DNA from: UBA9732 sp963649615
Lineage (GTDB): Bacteria > Spirochaetota > Spirochaetia > Sphaerochaetales > Sphaerochaetaceae
Length of the DNA stretch: 64,000 bases
Assembly: GCA_963649615.1 (NCBI GenBank)
Contig: CAVJIN010000001.1
Coordinates: forward strand, 1-64,000
Reading direction: 5' to 3'
The translations under genes were made by a program, and so were the position numbers. Shown here one piece after another: positions 15,576 through 23,552 of this stretch. Each line of letters starts with the position of its first letter. Within the stretch, counting starts at the first letter, position 1. The notes below the pieces were generated by a model. The model worked only from the letters and a program-made list of their open reading frames with translations. It ran no database searches and was not told where the DNA came from.

Positions 15576-16613
15576 ATGAGCGATTACCCTTTGACGTTTA
15601 AAACAAAAAGAATTATTAAACTCAAAAAGAAAATTGATATTGCAGATGTCACAACTGCAACACAGCAAGAAATTGATGAGTATAATCGCTCTGATATCAA
15701 AGCCAAAAGAGTTTTTAAAATTCTCTATAAGCCAGTAAAAAAAGACATCCAAAGAAGAACCTTCATTATTCCTGTTAATGATGGCGCAATTACAGGATAT
15801 TTGTTTGAAAAATACAAAGACAGAGCCGTTTCAGGCCAAAGTTCTTTAATTGTCTTCTTCCATGACGGTGGATGGATGCTTGGGAATATGACAAAGTGTG
15901 CTGCTTTCTGTAGCAATCTATGCAACGTCACAGGGGCATCGGTGTTGGCGGTTGATTTTAGACTTGCTCCTAAGTTTAAGTTTCCAATTCCAGTTGAAGA
16001 TTGCTATCAAGCTTTTCTTTGGGCTTATCAAGGCGCTAGATATTGGAGAATAGACCCTTACAAAATTTATCTCATGGGAACCCTGACCGGTGGAAACCTC
16101 GCAGCTGCCGTAAGCAGACTTGCTCGAGACAGAAAAGGCCCAAAAATTGCAGGCCAAATTCTTGTTTCCCCTGTCACAGATGGCAGGATAAGAACAGAAA
16201 GTTATGAAAAATTCAAGGAAGGCCCTTTCTATACCAGTAAAGAAATGTCTTTCTTTATTCAAAATTACTCTCGTGAGCCAAAAGATATTTTGGATCCTCT
16301 TTTCTCTCCGTTGTTGGCTAGAGACAACTCTAGGCTTCCACAAACATTGATATTTGCATCTGAATTTGATCCGCTCTTTGACGATGCAAGATTGTATAGT
16401 GAAGTCTTAAACAGAGCAGAAACACCATCTAAGTTCTTGATGATGAAAGGGATGTTTAATGGTTTCTTGAAATACCCAAGTGCACCAGACTGGTTAGATG
16501 TAATGCTAGCCATTGCCTCTTTTGTGGGAGGAAGAGCAGTAAAAGATGTTGAGATTATGACTAATAAAGAAAGACGAAAACTTGCTCGCAGGCCTCAATT
16601 GATTGTGCAGTAA
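15576..16613 (+). CDS. Alpha/beta-hydrolase-fold protein, catalytically broken esterase (HSL-like)
   Basis: 345 residues of the hormone-sensitive-lipase-like esterase family (Abhydrolase_3). The oxyanion-hole motif is present as FFHDGGW (H96). However, the nucleophile elbow GDSAGG is GTLTGG (Leu170 in place of Ser), and the catalytic His of the HGF motif is Asn295 (MFNGF). The acid, in FDPLFDDA (D265), remains. It therefore should not work as a serine esterase; a binding or scaffolding role is possible. The reading frame is full length with no stop or frameshift, unlike a decaying gene. It lacks a signal peptide and ribosome site; the start fits a leaderless mRNA. Confidence 0.78.
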   Translation: MSDYPLTFKTKRIIKLKKKIDIADVTTATQQEIDEYNRSDIKAKRVFKILYKPVKKDIQRRTFIIPVNDGAITGYLFEKYKDRAVSGQSSLIVFFHDGGWMLGNMTKCAAFCSNLCNVTGASVLAVDFRLAPKFKFPIPVEDCYQAFLWAYQGARYWRIDPYKIYLMGTLTGGNLAAAVSRLARDRKGPKIAGQILVSPVTDGRIRTESYEKFKEGPFYTSKEMSFFIQNYSREPKDILDPLFSPLLARDNSRLPQTLIFASEFDPLFDDARLYSEVLNRAETPSKFLMMKGMFNGFLKYPSAPDWLDVMLAIASFVGGRAVKDVEIMTNKERRKLARRPQLIVQ

Positions 16614-16616
16614 AAA

Positions 16617-17615
16617 TTATTTGTTTGAAACATTTGAAATATTTGGAACGTTTCCCAGCAAAAGTCCTATAGCCTCATGCCTAATTAGAAAATTATTTTC
16701 TCCAGAAGCCGAGAAATAGCAATACCAACATTTTTCATCGGCCTTATAGTGAACATCACAACCTTTAATGTATTCACTTGCCCAACCTTTGTCTGCAGGA
16801 ACCATTATTGGCCCATTTCCACAACGTTGCCAGTTGTAGCCATCATAAGACTTTAAAACAATCATCACTGAAGAGGTTCGCTTTTTTTCTTGATCCCAAA
16901 AGACTGGACACTGGAAGGCATAAAGAAAATCCCCACAAGGAACAACTCTAATGCTACCACAACCAAGGTTTGTCCATTTGTCATCTGGAATAGGCTCAAA
17001 AAGAGGCCTTTCTGGTTTTTGCATTGAATAAGGCCCTGTAATTGAAGGAGCAGAAGCACAAGCAAAATATCTTGAAAACTTTTGTTTTGAATCCGGAAGA
17101 ACAAGATGAGAAGCACCAAAGAACAACCTGTATTCATCTCCGGCTTTAATAAGTTGCGGTCTAGAAATACGTGGGTATTTAAGATAATCACCAGCAAAAG
17201 GAATTGTTCTACTATCCAAAATTGGTCTTGGCTTACTCCACGTAACTAAATCTGTAGAAGTTTTCATCTCAAAACAAGAATAAGAATCGTGCTTGCCTTC
17301 TCCAGACCGACTATTTAAGAAAGGAATTTTCCCATCATGCTTTTCATACAATAAATAATAATTCTCGTTTTCAATGAAAATAAAAGGAGAATGAGCTCTT
17401 GGCTCAATAAGTTTGTCCTTCTCCCATGCAATGCCACTATTGGAAACACTATGATGAAGCCCCAATAGAGAATGATAAAACAGGTGCCACTTGCCGTCAC
17501 ATGACTGTTCTGGCAATAGCACTTGTGGATCACAGAGAGTTGGAGTTAATTTTCCGCCACGAACAATAGGTTCGTCACTAAACGGAAACCAAACACATTT
17601 CTCAATCTCTTGCAT
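16617..17615 (-). CDS. GH43/GH32-like five-bladed propeller glycosidase
   Basis: 332-residue cytoplasmic protein of the five-bladed beta-propeller glycosidase group (GH43-, GH32- or GH130-like). Visible pieces are an early DPQVL block, the repeated GKWHLFYHS / ENYYLLYEKHDG / EYRLFFGASH blade strands and RISRPQLIK. No secretion signal is seen, so it would act on imported small glycosides or glycosyl phosphates. It has AAGGA before its ATG and follows a small membrane-protein gene by nine bases in the lspA operon, an arrangement that says little about substrate. Exact family and catalytic acids are uncertain. Confidence 0.65.
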   Translation of the reverse strand: MQEIEKCVWFPFSDEPIVRGGKLTPTLCDPQVLLPEQSCDGKWHLFYHSLLGLHHSVSNSGIAWEKDKLIEPRAHSPFIFIENENYYLLYEKHDGKIPFLNSRSGEGKHDSYSCFEMKTSTDLVTWSKPRPILDSRTIPFAGDYLKYPRISRPQLIKAGDEYRLFFGASHLVLPDSKQKFSRYFACASAPSITGPYSMQKPERPLFEPIPDDKWTNLGCGSIRVVPCGDFLYAFQCPVFWDQEKKRTSSVMIVLKSYDGYNWQRCGNGPIMVPADKGWASEYIKGCDVHYKADEKCWYCYFSASGENNFLIRHEAIGLLLGNVPNISNVSNK

Positions 17616-17624
17616 TAACTATCC

Positions 17625-17936
17625 TTAATTTTCTTTGGGCTTTTTATTCTTAGGTCTTTTTTTAGAAGAGAAAATAGGAGCGAAAGTTTCTTCTGCATTA
17701 ACTCTCTTTGTGTACCATTTAATAAACCTAGAATAAAGGAACCAAGAAAGACCAATGGAAACAAAAAAAACCAAAAGGAACCCAATCAAAATCCCAGTTG
17801 GATCATCTTCACTAACAACTTGATTCATTATAACAAGACCAATCAAAAAAAATGCAAGCATTAAAACAATGTTCGCTAATGTAGCTAATACCATAAATAT
17901 TGCAGTATTTCTCTTTTTCTTGCCATCATTTGTCAT
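17625..17936 (-). CDS. Small two-helix membrane protein, unknown function
   Basis: 103 residues: a short basic N-terminus, two membrane helices (about 13-37 and 46-67) and a basic, lysine-rich cytoplasmic tail ending RPKNKKPKEN. Not recognised. The start codon lies 11 bases inside the end of lspA, so the two are translationally coupled, and the GH43-like gene follows after nine bases. A role alongside LspA at the inner membrane is possible but not shown. Confidence 0.7.
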   Translation of the reverse strand: MTNDGKKKRNTAIFMVLATLANIVLMLAFFLIGLVIMNQVVSEDDPTGILIGFLLVFFVSIGLSWFLYSRFIKWYTKRVNAEETFAPIFSSKKRPKNKKPKEN

Positions 17937-18459
17937 TTTTTTCTTTTCCTTCAGGCTTTACAAAAACCATTGATATCGCTAATAAAGTTACAAAAATAAC
18001 CACACAACTGTCACTAACATTAAAAGTGGGCCATCTCTCCAATCCAAAAAGCCCATAAAATTTTACACTTATAAAATCAACAACTCCAGAATCAAATCTA
18101 AAAATTCTATCAATTATTGTTCCAATTCCACCACCCAAAATTCCGGCTGCAAACCATCTTTGTGCAGAACTAAAAAAATTCTTTTCAGAAACTATTAACC
18201 AGCCCACAAAAACCATTAAAGCAATGGGGAAAACAATCAGCACAAGAACTCTCATGAAATCAGAACTCTCGGCCCCTAGACTAAAAGCTGCTCCAGTATT
18301 TCTTACATGACAAATCCAGAGAAAATCACCAAAAAACGTTTTTGAGATAGTCCCAACTGGAATGTATTTTACCACAAGATACTTAGTAATTTGGTCAAAA
18401 ATCACAATTCCAAGAGAAAGCAAAAAAGGTAAAAACTTCTTTCCTTCAAGTTTCTTCAT
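17926..18459 (-). CDS. lspA: Lipoprotein signal peptidase (signal peptidase II)
   Basis: Inner-membrane aspartyl protease that removes signal peptides from prolipoproteins after lipidation; the window encodes several of its likely substrates (OppA, the esterase at 26373). The 177-residue chain has four membrane segments and the two catalytic-Asp motifs, IIDRIFRFDSGVVDFI and FNVSDSCV. I use the ATG at MKKLEGKK rather than the TTG four codons upstream because the GGGG before the ATG gives a sensible ribosome spacing. Forms an operon with the Nif3-like gene upstream and a small membrane protein downstream. Confidence 0.95.
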   Translation of the reverse strand: MKKLEGKKFLPFLLSLGIVIFDQITKYLVVKYIPVGTISKTFFGDFLWICHVRNTGAAFSLGAESSDFMRVLVLIVFPIALMVFVGWLIVSEKNFFSSAQRWFAAGILGGGIGTIIDRIFRFDSGVVDFISVKFYGLFGLERWPTFNVSDSCVVIFVTLLAISMVFVKPEGKEKNDK

Positions 18460-18486
18460 TTCCAACCCCAAGACCTCTAAAAGACC

Positions 18487-19248
18487 TTAAATTGAAATTG
18501 GCCTGTCAATAAAACAAGCTTCAAGACCCATTTGAGAGATTTTCTCCATGACGGCCTTCACTCCAAAAACCTCTGTCTCATAATGACCCAAACACATAAG
18601 AGTAAAAGAAGGCTCCTCCATGCAATCATTGAACATTGTGTACCTAGCTTCTCCTGTAATTAAAGCATCCAAGTCCTCACTAAGAGCATCATACATATCA
18701 GAAGCACCATCTCCAGAGACAATGCCAACCTTCTTGATTTTACGATCTAAATCTCCAATCACAAGAGTTCTCTCATCTCTTCTAACTCCAAGATTGGCAA
18801 TAATCTCATCCGCCGTCATAGGTTTTGGCAGGGAGCCTTTTACCCCTACGTGCACTCCACGGAAAAAAGAAAACTGTTCAATATCCTCTATGCCAAGACG
18901 CTTGGCCATTTGCGCATTATTTCCCACCTCTAAATTTGCATCCAACGGAAGGTGGCATGCGAACAAAGCCACATTATTATCCAAAAGCGTCTTTACGCGC
19001 CTATAATGTCTTCCAGTAATTGCAATTGGTCTTCCCCAGAACATCCCATGGTGCACGAAAAGCATATCCGCACCCTGCTTTACAGCCTCTTCAATTGTAG
19101 CCATGCTAGCATCCACAGCAAACGCAATCTTCTTCACGTCAGCTTCAACATCACCCACCTGAAGGCCATTCAAGGAGATATCCGCATTACTAAAGTCCGA
19201 TATCTTTAAAGTTTCTGAGAAATAATCAACCAAATCCTTAACTTTCAT
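18487..19248 (-). CDS. Nif3-like dinuclear metal centre protein
   Basis: NIF3/YbgI family, a hexameric ring protein with two metal ions whose activity is not settled (often annotated as GTP cyclohydrolase I type 2). At 253 residues, it shows the family's SLNGLQVGD start, the metal ligands LFVHHGMFWG and FACHLPLDA, and the C-terminal LCLGHYETEVFGVKA. The start at MKVKDLVDYF lies one base downstream of the position predicted for transcription from TATAAT on the minus strand; the upstream MNRMKV start overlaps that -10 hexamer. Heads the operon with lspA. Confidence 0.88.
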   Translation of the reverse strand: MKVKDLVDYFSETLKISDFSNADISLNGLQVGDVEADVKKIAFAVDASMATIEEAVKQGADMLFVHHGMFWGRPIAITGRHYRRVKTLLDNNVALFACHLPLDANLEVGNNAQMAKRLGIEDIEQFSFFRGVHVGVKGSLPKPMTADEIIANLGVRRDERTLVIGDLDRKIKKVGIVSGDGASDMYDALSEDLDALITGEARYTMFNDCMEEPSFTLMCLGHYETEVFGVKAVMEKISQMGLEACFIDRPISI

Positions 19249-19255
19249 GCGATTC

Positions 19256-19263
19256 ATTATAAT
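19256..19263. promoter_or_regulatory. Overlapping divergent -10 hexamers (Nif3-like / Lon-like genes)
   Basis: ATTATAAT contains TATAAT on both strands. On the minus strand it ends seven bases before the ATG at 19248; on the plus strand it ends eight bases before the ATG at 19272. Both genes would thus have leaders of at most one or two bases and compete for polymerase. Confidence 0.5.
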
Positions 19264-19271
19264 TTATTGAC

Positions 19272-21275
19272 ATGAGTTTTTCCACTACCTACAATTTGCC
19301 CATGAACCTTGAAGAAATAGGAATTAAAGAACTCTCAGTAGAAGAAGCAAGCTTCTCCTATAATCAAAATACCATTGCCTCTTTTCGCAAAACATGTGGG
19401 AAAAACGGCATTGTTGGACAACCTCGTGCTTTAAGTGCATTAAGCATGGGAATGAGCGTAAATACAAAAGGCTACAATATTTACATTAGCGGTGAAGATG
19501 GAACCGGAAGACATAGTGCAGTACATCAAATTGCAGAAACCCTTCCAGCTCCAAAAGAGCTTTACGACTTAATCTACGTTCACAATTTTGACAGAAATGA
19601 ATCTCCATTTCTTCTTTTGTTGCCAAGTCCCTATGGAACAGTCTTACAAAACTCACTAAGCGCTGTTGCATCTTTTGTAGATGCAGGACAGTGGGAAAGA
19701 GCTCTTACAGAAGAAAAAGAGCTTGAAAAAACATTATCAGCTGTAGCTGAGCCCTTACTTCTAGTATTCCTAAGTCAACTTAGAACAGCCTTAGGAAAAC
19801 ACACAGAAGGCTATAAAAGATATCTTGGCAACCTTATTCACAATGGTTCAAAAACCAAAGTTCGTCCCCTTGTAGAAGAATACCACCCAACCCATGCAAA
19901 CCTGTTTGGACAACTTACAAAAAGAGAAGAATACTGTCATTTAAGTCTCTCTGGTGGTTCCATTCTTGATGCAGTAGGAGGCTTTTTTGTAGTAAGAGCA
20001 GATAAAATTCTTTCTCAGAACACCCTTTGGGAAGACATTAAACTTTTTGCTGAAAGCTCAAGCTTCACAATTCAAGGGCAACCAAATGACAATTTGCAAG
20101 ACAAAATCATCATAAGACCTGTTGTTTCTAAACTCCCAGTAAAGATCATTTTAATTGGCAGTGACACGCTCTATGACAAACTCTGTGACACAGACGAGGA
20201 GTTTCTTAGACTCTTTAAGGTCTCAGCAGAATTTGATTTTTCCATGCCAGCCAACGAAGAGAATATCAAGGGAACAATAGCCTATATCTTAAGTGTCATT
20301 GAAAAAAATTCACTATTACCAATCTCAGATGCAGCTATTTGTGAACTATTAAAATACAGTTCATGGTATGCAGAAATGAGAGGAGAACTCACAACAAGGC
20401 TCTCTTTTATAGGAGATCTTCTCTTTGAAGCAAACTATTTTGCAACTCAAAACAACGCCACAACCATAGATGAAAAATGCGTTAAACAAGCCATGAAGGC
20501 AAGAGACTTTGCGAACGGATTGACAGAAGAAAAAATCAACAAGGAAATAGAAGAAGGTGAAATGATAATCTCCTTGGTTGGAACAAAAGTTGGAGTAGTA
20601 AATGGCCTTGCTGTCATGGACAGAGGTCTTGCTTCCTTTGGTACACCCACAGTGATATCGGTCTCTGTTGCACCCGGCTCGGAAGGAATTGTAAATATTG
20701 AACATGAGGCTGGCCTTTCCGGGGAGATACACGATAAAGGCCTTCTCATCCTGGAAGGATATCTCAGAAAACGCTATGCACGTTCTTTCCCGCTTTCAAT
20801 CTATGCCGGAATTTGCTTTGAACAATCCTATGCAGAGGTAGATGGTGATAGTGCGTCGTCCTCTGAGCTCTTTGCTCTGCTCTCTGCCATTGGAGAGCTT
20901 CCTGTGCGCCAAGATATAGCAGTCACCGGCTCTGTAAACCAAATGGGAGACATCCAACCAGTTGGCGGAATAAATGAAAAGATAAGTGGATTTTTCTCAA
21001 TTTGTGAAAAAATGGGCCTTACAGGCAGACAAGGAGTCATCATTCCAAAGCAGAATGTAAAATCCTTAATCTTGCCGGATAACATTATAGAGTCCATTCA
21101 AAAGGGAAATTTTCATATCTACCCAATCACAACTATAGATGAAGGAATGGAAATCTTAACGCTACGTCCAAGTGGAGAGCGCAACCCCAAAGGAACATTC
21201 CCACAAAACTCGGCAAACCGCATTATTGAAGACAGGCTCAAAAAGCTCTACGAACTTTCCAAGCCAGCAAATTAA
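19272..21275 (+). CDS. Lon-family protease, YcbZ/LonB-like (AAA_32 plus Lon_C)
   Basis: 667-residue cytosolic protease. The N-terminal two thirds is an AAA-like domain of the AAA_32 type whose Walker A reads SGEDGTGRHSAV, with Arg-His in place of the normal Lys-Ser/Thr, so ATP use is doubtful. The C-terminal third is the Lon protease domain with the Ser-Lys dyad: Ser in DGDSASSSELFALL and Lys in GGINEKISGFF, plus NQMGDIQPVG. There is no membrane anchor, as in YcbZ. It is transcribed divergently from the Nif3-like gene with almost no leader. Protein-quality control next to the Psp locus is suggestive but unproven. Confidence 0.85.
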   Translation: MSFSTTYNLPMNLEEIGIKELSVEEASFSYNQNTIASFRKTCGKNGIVGQPRALSALSMGMSVNTKGYNIYISGEDGTGRHSAVHQIAETLPAPKELYDLIYVHNFDRNESPFLLLLPSPYGTVLQNSLSAVASFVDAGQWERALTEEKELEKTLSAVAEPLLLVFLSQLRTALGKHTEGYKRYLGNLIHNGSKTKVRPLVEEYHPTHANLFGQLTKREEYCHLSLSGGSILDAVGGFFVVRADKILSQNTLWEDIKLFAESSSFTIQGQPNDNLQDKIIIRPVVSKLPVKIILIGSDTLYDKLCDTDEEFLRLFKVSAEFDFSMPANEENIKGTIAYILSVIEKNSLLPISDAAICELLKYSSWYAEMRGELTTRLSFIGDLLFEANYFATQNNATTIDEKCVKQAMKARDFANGLTEEKINKEIEEGEMIISLVGTKVGVVNGLAVMDRGLASFGTPTVISVSVAPGSEGIVNIEHEAGLSGEIHDKGLLILEGYLRKRYARSFPLSIYAGICFEQSYAEVDGDSASSSELFALLSAIGELPVRQDIAVTGSVNQMGDIQPVGGINEKISGFFSICEKMGLTGRQGVIIPKQNVKSLILPDNIIESIQKGNFHIYPITTIDEGMEILTLRPSGERNPKGTFPQNSANRIIEDRLKKLYELSKPAN

Positions 21276-21304
21276 CCTAATTCTTGTGGTATATTTTTTG
21301 TGAT

Positions 21305-21655
21305 TTACTTTCCAGAATAAAATCTAGAATCCCAATCACTTTCCTTCTTTTTTCTTTCTTCCTCTTCTGGTGCGTGAGTATTCGCAGAGGTGAAATCTTC
21401 TGTCTCCGGATTATAATAATATCTATGCTTGCTCTTTTTGGAGGCTTTCTCATCTTCCTCTTCATATGGATTTACAGGAAGAATGAAACCTAAGATTGCG
21501 TAGATAACTAAACATGGAAAAACGGCTGTAAAAATAGCTACGAGAATAAATACGAGCCTTACGGCGTCTTCCGAAAAATCTTTCCATTGGGCAATGCCCT
21601 TGCAAACTCCAAAGATTTCACCATTTTTTGATCTATAAAGTCTTTTTGTTGCCAT
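21305..21655 (-). CDS. pspC: PspC-domain membrane protein
   Basis: 116 residues. The N-terminal half is the PspC domain (KRLYRSKNGEIFGVCKGIAQ, then a hydrophobic segment VRLVFILVAIFTAVFPCLVIYAI split over about two helices, and GFILPVNP). The C-terminal half is charged and disordered. It follows pspA1 by 15 bases on the same strand and so falls under the same sigma-54 promoter. PspC homologues sense or relay inner-membrane stress to PspA. AAAGGG precedes the start. Confidence 0.9.
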   Translation of the reverse strand: MATKRLYRSKNGEIFGVCKGIAQWKDFSEDAVRLVFILVAIFTAVFPCLVIYAILGFILPVNPYEEEDEKASKKSKHRYYYNPETEDFTSANTHAPEEEERKKKESDWDSRFYSGK

Positions 21656-21670
21656 TTTATTTTCCCTTTC

Positions 21671-22375
21671 TCAGCTTTTTTCCATTTTTTTCTTCAGTTC
21701 ATCAAGTTCTTTCTGAATTGCATTCAATTCTTCCAAATCCTTGAATTTTTGCTCTAAATCTTCTTCTTTTTTTGCCTGTTGCTGTTCTTGCTCTTTACGA
21801 GCTTTCATTCTATCAATGCGCTCTTCCATTCTAGCAAAACGCTCCATTGGGTCTTCTTTGTCCGTTTTCTCGGAATGTCCTTTCTCTGAGGAGCTAGAAA
21901 AATTATAAGAGTATGAAGTCTCTGTGCTTTGCTCTTGTTTTTTCTGACTTTCTTCTCTCATCTTCTTGTACTTCTCTTTAGCACCAGCAAGCTTTTCTTC
22001 AAGCTGGGCAATGTCTGCCTTATATTTTTCAATAGCACTTTCATATTTTTGAACTTCTTCCCTTAATTGCAAAAGTTCTTCAGTAAGCTTCTTTTTCTCA
22101 AGTAAAGCCTCCTTTGCAAGAGAATCCTTTCCATTTGCAATAGCTAGTTCTGCTCTAGACTGCCAGCGATTAATCAAAGCCTCAAGTTCCTTAATTTTTC
22201 TATCGGTAGTAGTCTTTGAACCAATCACTGACGCGCAACTTGTTTTAATTTCAATGATGGTATCCTCCATCTCATTAATCATAAGCTTAATCATCTTCTC
22301 AGGATCTTCAGCCTGATCCAAAAGCGCATTTATATTTGAATTTACAATATCAAGAAATCTAGAAAAAACTCCCAT
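21671..22375 (-). CDS. pspA: PspA/IM30 family membrane-stress protein, copy 1
   Basis: 234-residue, almost wholly coiled-coil ESCRT-III-like protein. Start FSRFLDIVNSNINALLDQAEDP is the membrane-binding amphipathic helix of PspA/Vipp1; the long helical hairpin (about 25-150) follows, then a Ser-rich linker and a second charged coil. Peripheral on the inner membrane, it repairs damaged bilayers and in proteobacteria also inhibits PspF. Behind a sigma-54 promoter and a good AAGGAG site, and divergent from pspF. Its C-terminal extension (SSSSEKGHSEK onward) is longer than in E. coli PspA. Confidence 0.92.
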   Translation of the reverse strand: MGVFSRFLDIVNSNINALLDQAEDPEKMIKLMINEMEDTIIEIKTSCASVIGSKTTTDRKIKELEALINRWQSRAELAIANGKDSLAKEALLEKKKLTEELLQLREEVQKYESAIEKYKADIAQLEEKLAGAKEKYKKMREESQKKQEQSTETSYSYNFSSSSEKGHSEKTDKEDPMERFARMEERIDRMKARKEQEQQQAKKEEDLEQKFKDLEELNAIQKELDELKKKMEKS

Positions 22376-22400
22376 GATAAATCTCCTTACACTTTCTATG

Positions 22401-22418
22401 TAGCATTTTGCATGCCAA
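22401..22418 (-). promoter_or_regulatory. Sigma-54 promoter of pspA1-pspC
   Basis: On the minus strand TTGGCATGCAAAATGCTA contains the invariant -24 GG (plus 22415-22416) and -12 GC (plus 22403-22404) separated by exactly 10 bases. The predicted start is about 16 bases before the pspA1 ATG, leaving room for AAGGAGAT. An enhancer-binding gene lies divergently, as in the proteobacterial psp locus. Confidence 0.75.
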
Positions 22419-22501
22419 CTTGATTTTTCCAGTTAAAAGGGCTTAAAACCCGATATTTTTATAGGTGTAGACTTCTTTATCTTGGCCATTTTAACCTTTT
22501 A

Positions 22502-22516
22502 TGGTAAATTTTACCA
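22502..22516. promoter_or_regulatory. Palindrome TGGTAAA-T-TTTACCA, proposed PspF enhancer site 1
   Basis: Perfect 7+1+7 palindrome about 105 bases upstream of the -12 element of pspA1. An almost identical palindrome lies about 97 bases upstream of the second sigma-54 promoter (24375-24389). It also overlaps the predicted extended -10 (TGGTAAATT) of pspF. Confidence 0.65.
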
Positions 22517-22517
22517 C

Positions 22518-23552
22518 ATGGACAGACAAACTGAAAACTACATAGGCGAATCAGAAGTTTTTCTAGACTTTCTACATAGAATTGCAGAGGCTGCAACAGT
22601 AGATAGAAGCGTTCTTGTAATAGGCGAAAGAGGAAGCGGAAAAGAACTTGCGGCAAGTAGATTACATTATCTGTCTAAGCGTTGGCAAAAACCCCTTGTT
22701 ACGCTTAACTGCGCGGCTCTTGCCCCTTCTTTAATAGAAAGCGAACTCTTTGGATATGAGCAGGGAGCTTTTACAGGTGCAAACAAAACCAGAAAGGGAA
22801 GATTTGAAGAAGCTCAAGGAGGAACACTCTTTTTGGACGAAATTGGAAACATTCCAATGCAAGTTCAAGAAAAAATTTTAAGAGTTGTAGAATATGGAAC
22901 CTATGAAAGAGTTGGATCCTCAGTAACTCATGAGGCAGATGTAAGAATAATTGGAGCAACTAATGCCAATCTAAAAGAACTATGCGAACAAGGAAAATTT
23001 AAAGAAGACCTGTTAGACAGATTAAGTTTTGAAGTAATTTTTGTTCCACCTTTAAGAGAAAGAGGAGAAGATATTCTTCTTTTAGCAAATTATTTTGCTA
23101 CTCGTATGTCTATGGAGTGCGGAATTGTAGGCAATCCCACTTTTTCTGAAGATGTTCAATTTAAGCTACTTTCATATTCTTGGCCGGGCAATGTTCGAGA
23201 GCTTAAAAATGTAGTTGAAAGAGCTGTTTACAGAAGTAAAGGAGAGACAATCTCTTCTATCCAAATAGACCCTTTTGTTAATCCGTTTGAAACAAAAGAA
23301 ACAGATAAAAAGCCAACGGATATTGATGTACAAAAACCTCAAACAACGGCCTATTTCTATGATAACATACCAATAAACAAGCTTAATGACACAAAAGAGA
23401 GCATTGAAAAGAATCTTCTCGAAAGAGCTTTACAAAAAACAAACGGCAACCAAAAAGAGGCTGCCGTTCTTATGGAGCTTTCATATGACCAATTTAGAGG
23501 TCTTTATAGAAAGCACAAAGCTCATTTTGCAAAAACCTCAGAAGTTAATTAG
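22518..23552 (+). CDS. pspF: Sigma-54 enhancer-binding activator, PspF-like
   Basis: 344-residue bacterial enhancer-binding protein without any N-terminal sensory domain, as in PspF: the AAA+ domain begins at once (GESEVFLDFLHRIAEA). Walker A is GERGSGKE, the sigma-54-contacting loop is GAFTGA, Walker B is GGTLFLDEIG, and the arginine-finger region is LLDRLSFEVIFVPPLRERGEDI. A Fis-type helix-turn-helix closes the protein (NQKEAAVLMELSYDQFRGLYRK). The start at MDRQTENY is chosen; an in-frame ATG 12 codons earlier would place the palindrome inside the gene. It is divergent from pspA1 and converges on pspA2 with an eight-base overlap. Confidence 0.9.
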   Translation: MDRQTENYIGESEVFLDFLHRIAEAATVDRSVLVIGERGSGKELAASRLHYLSKRWQKPLVTLNCAALAPSLIESELFGYEQGAFTGANKTRKGRFEEAQGGTLFLDEIGNIPMQVQEKILRVVEYGTYERVGSSVTHEADVRIIGATNANLKELCEQGKFKEDLLDRLSFEVIFVPPLRERGEDILLLANYFATRMSMECGIVGNPTFSEDVQFKLLSYSWPGNVRELKNVVERAVYRSKGETISSIQIDPFVNPFETKETDKKPTDIDVQKPQTTAYFYDNIPINKLNDTKESIEKNLLERALQKTNGNQKEAAVLMELSYDQFRGLYRKHKAHFAKTSEVN

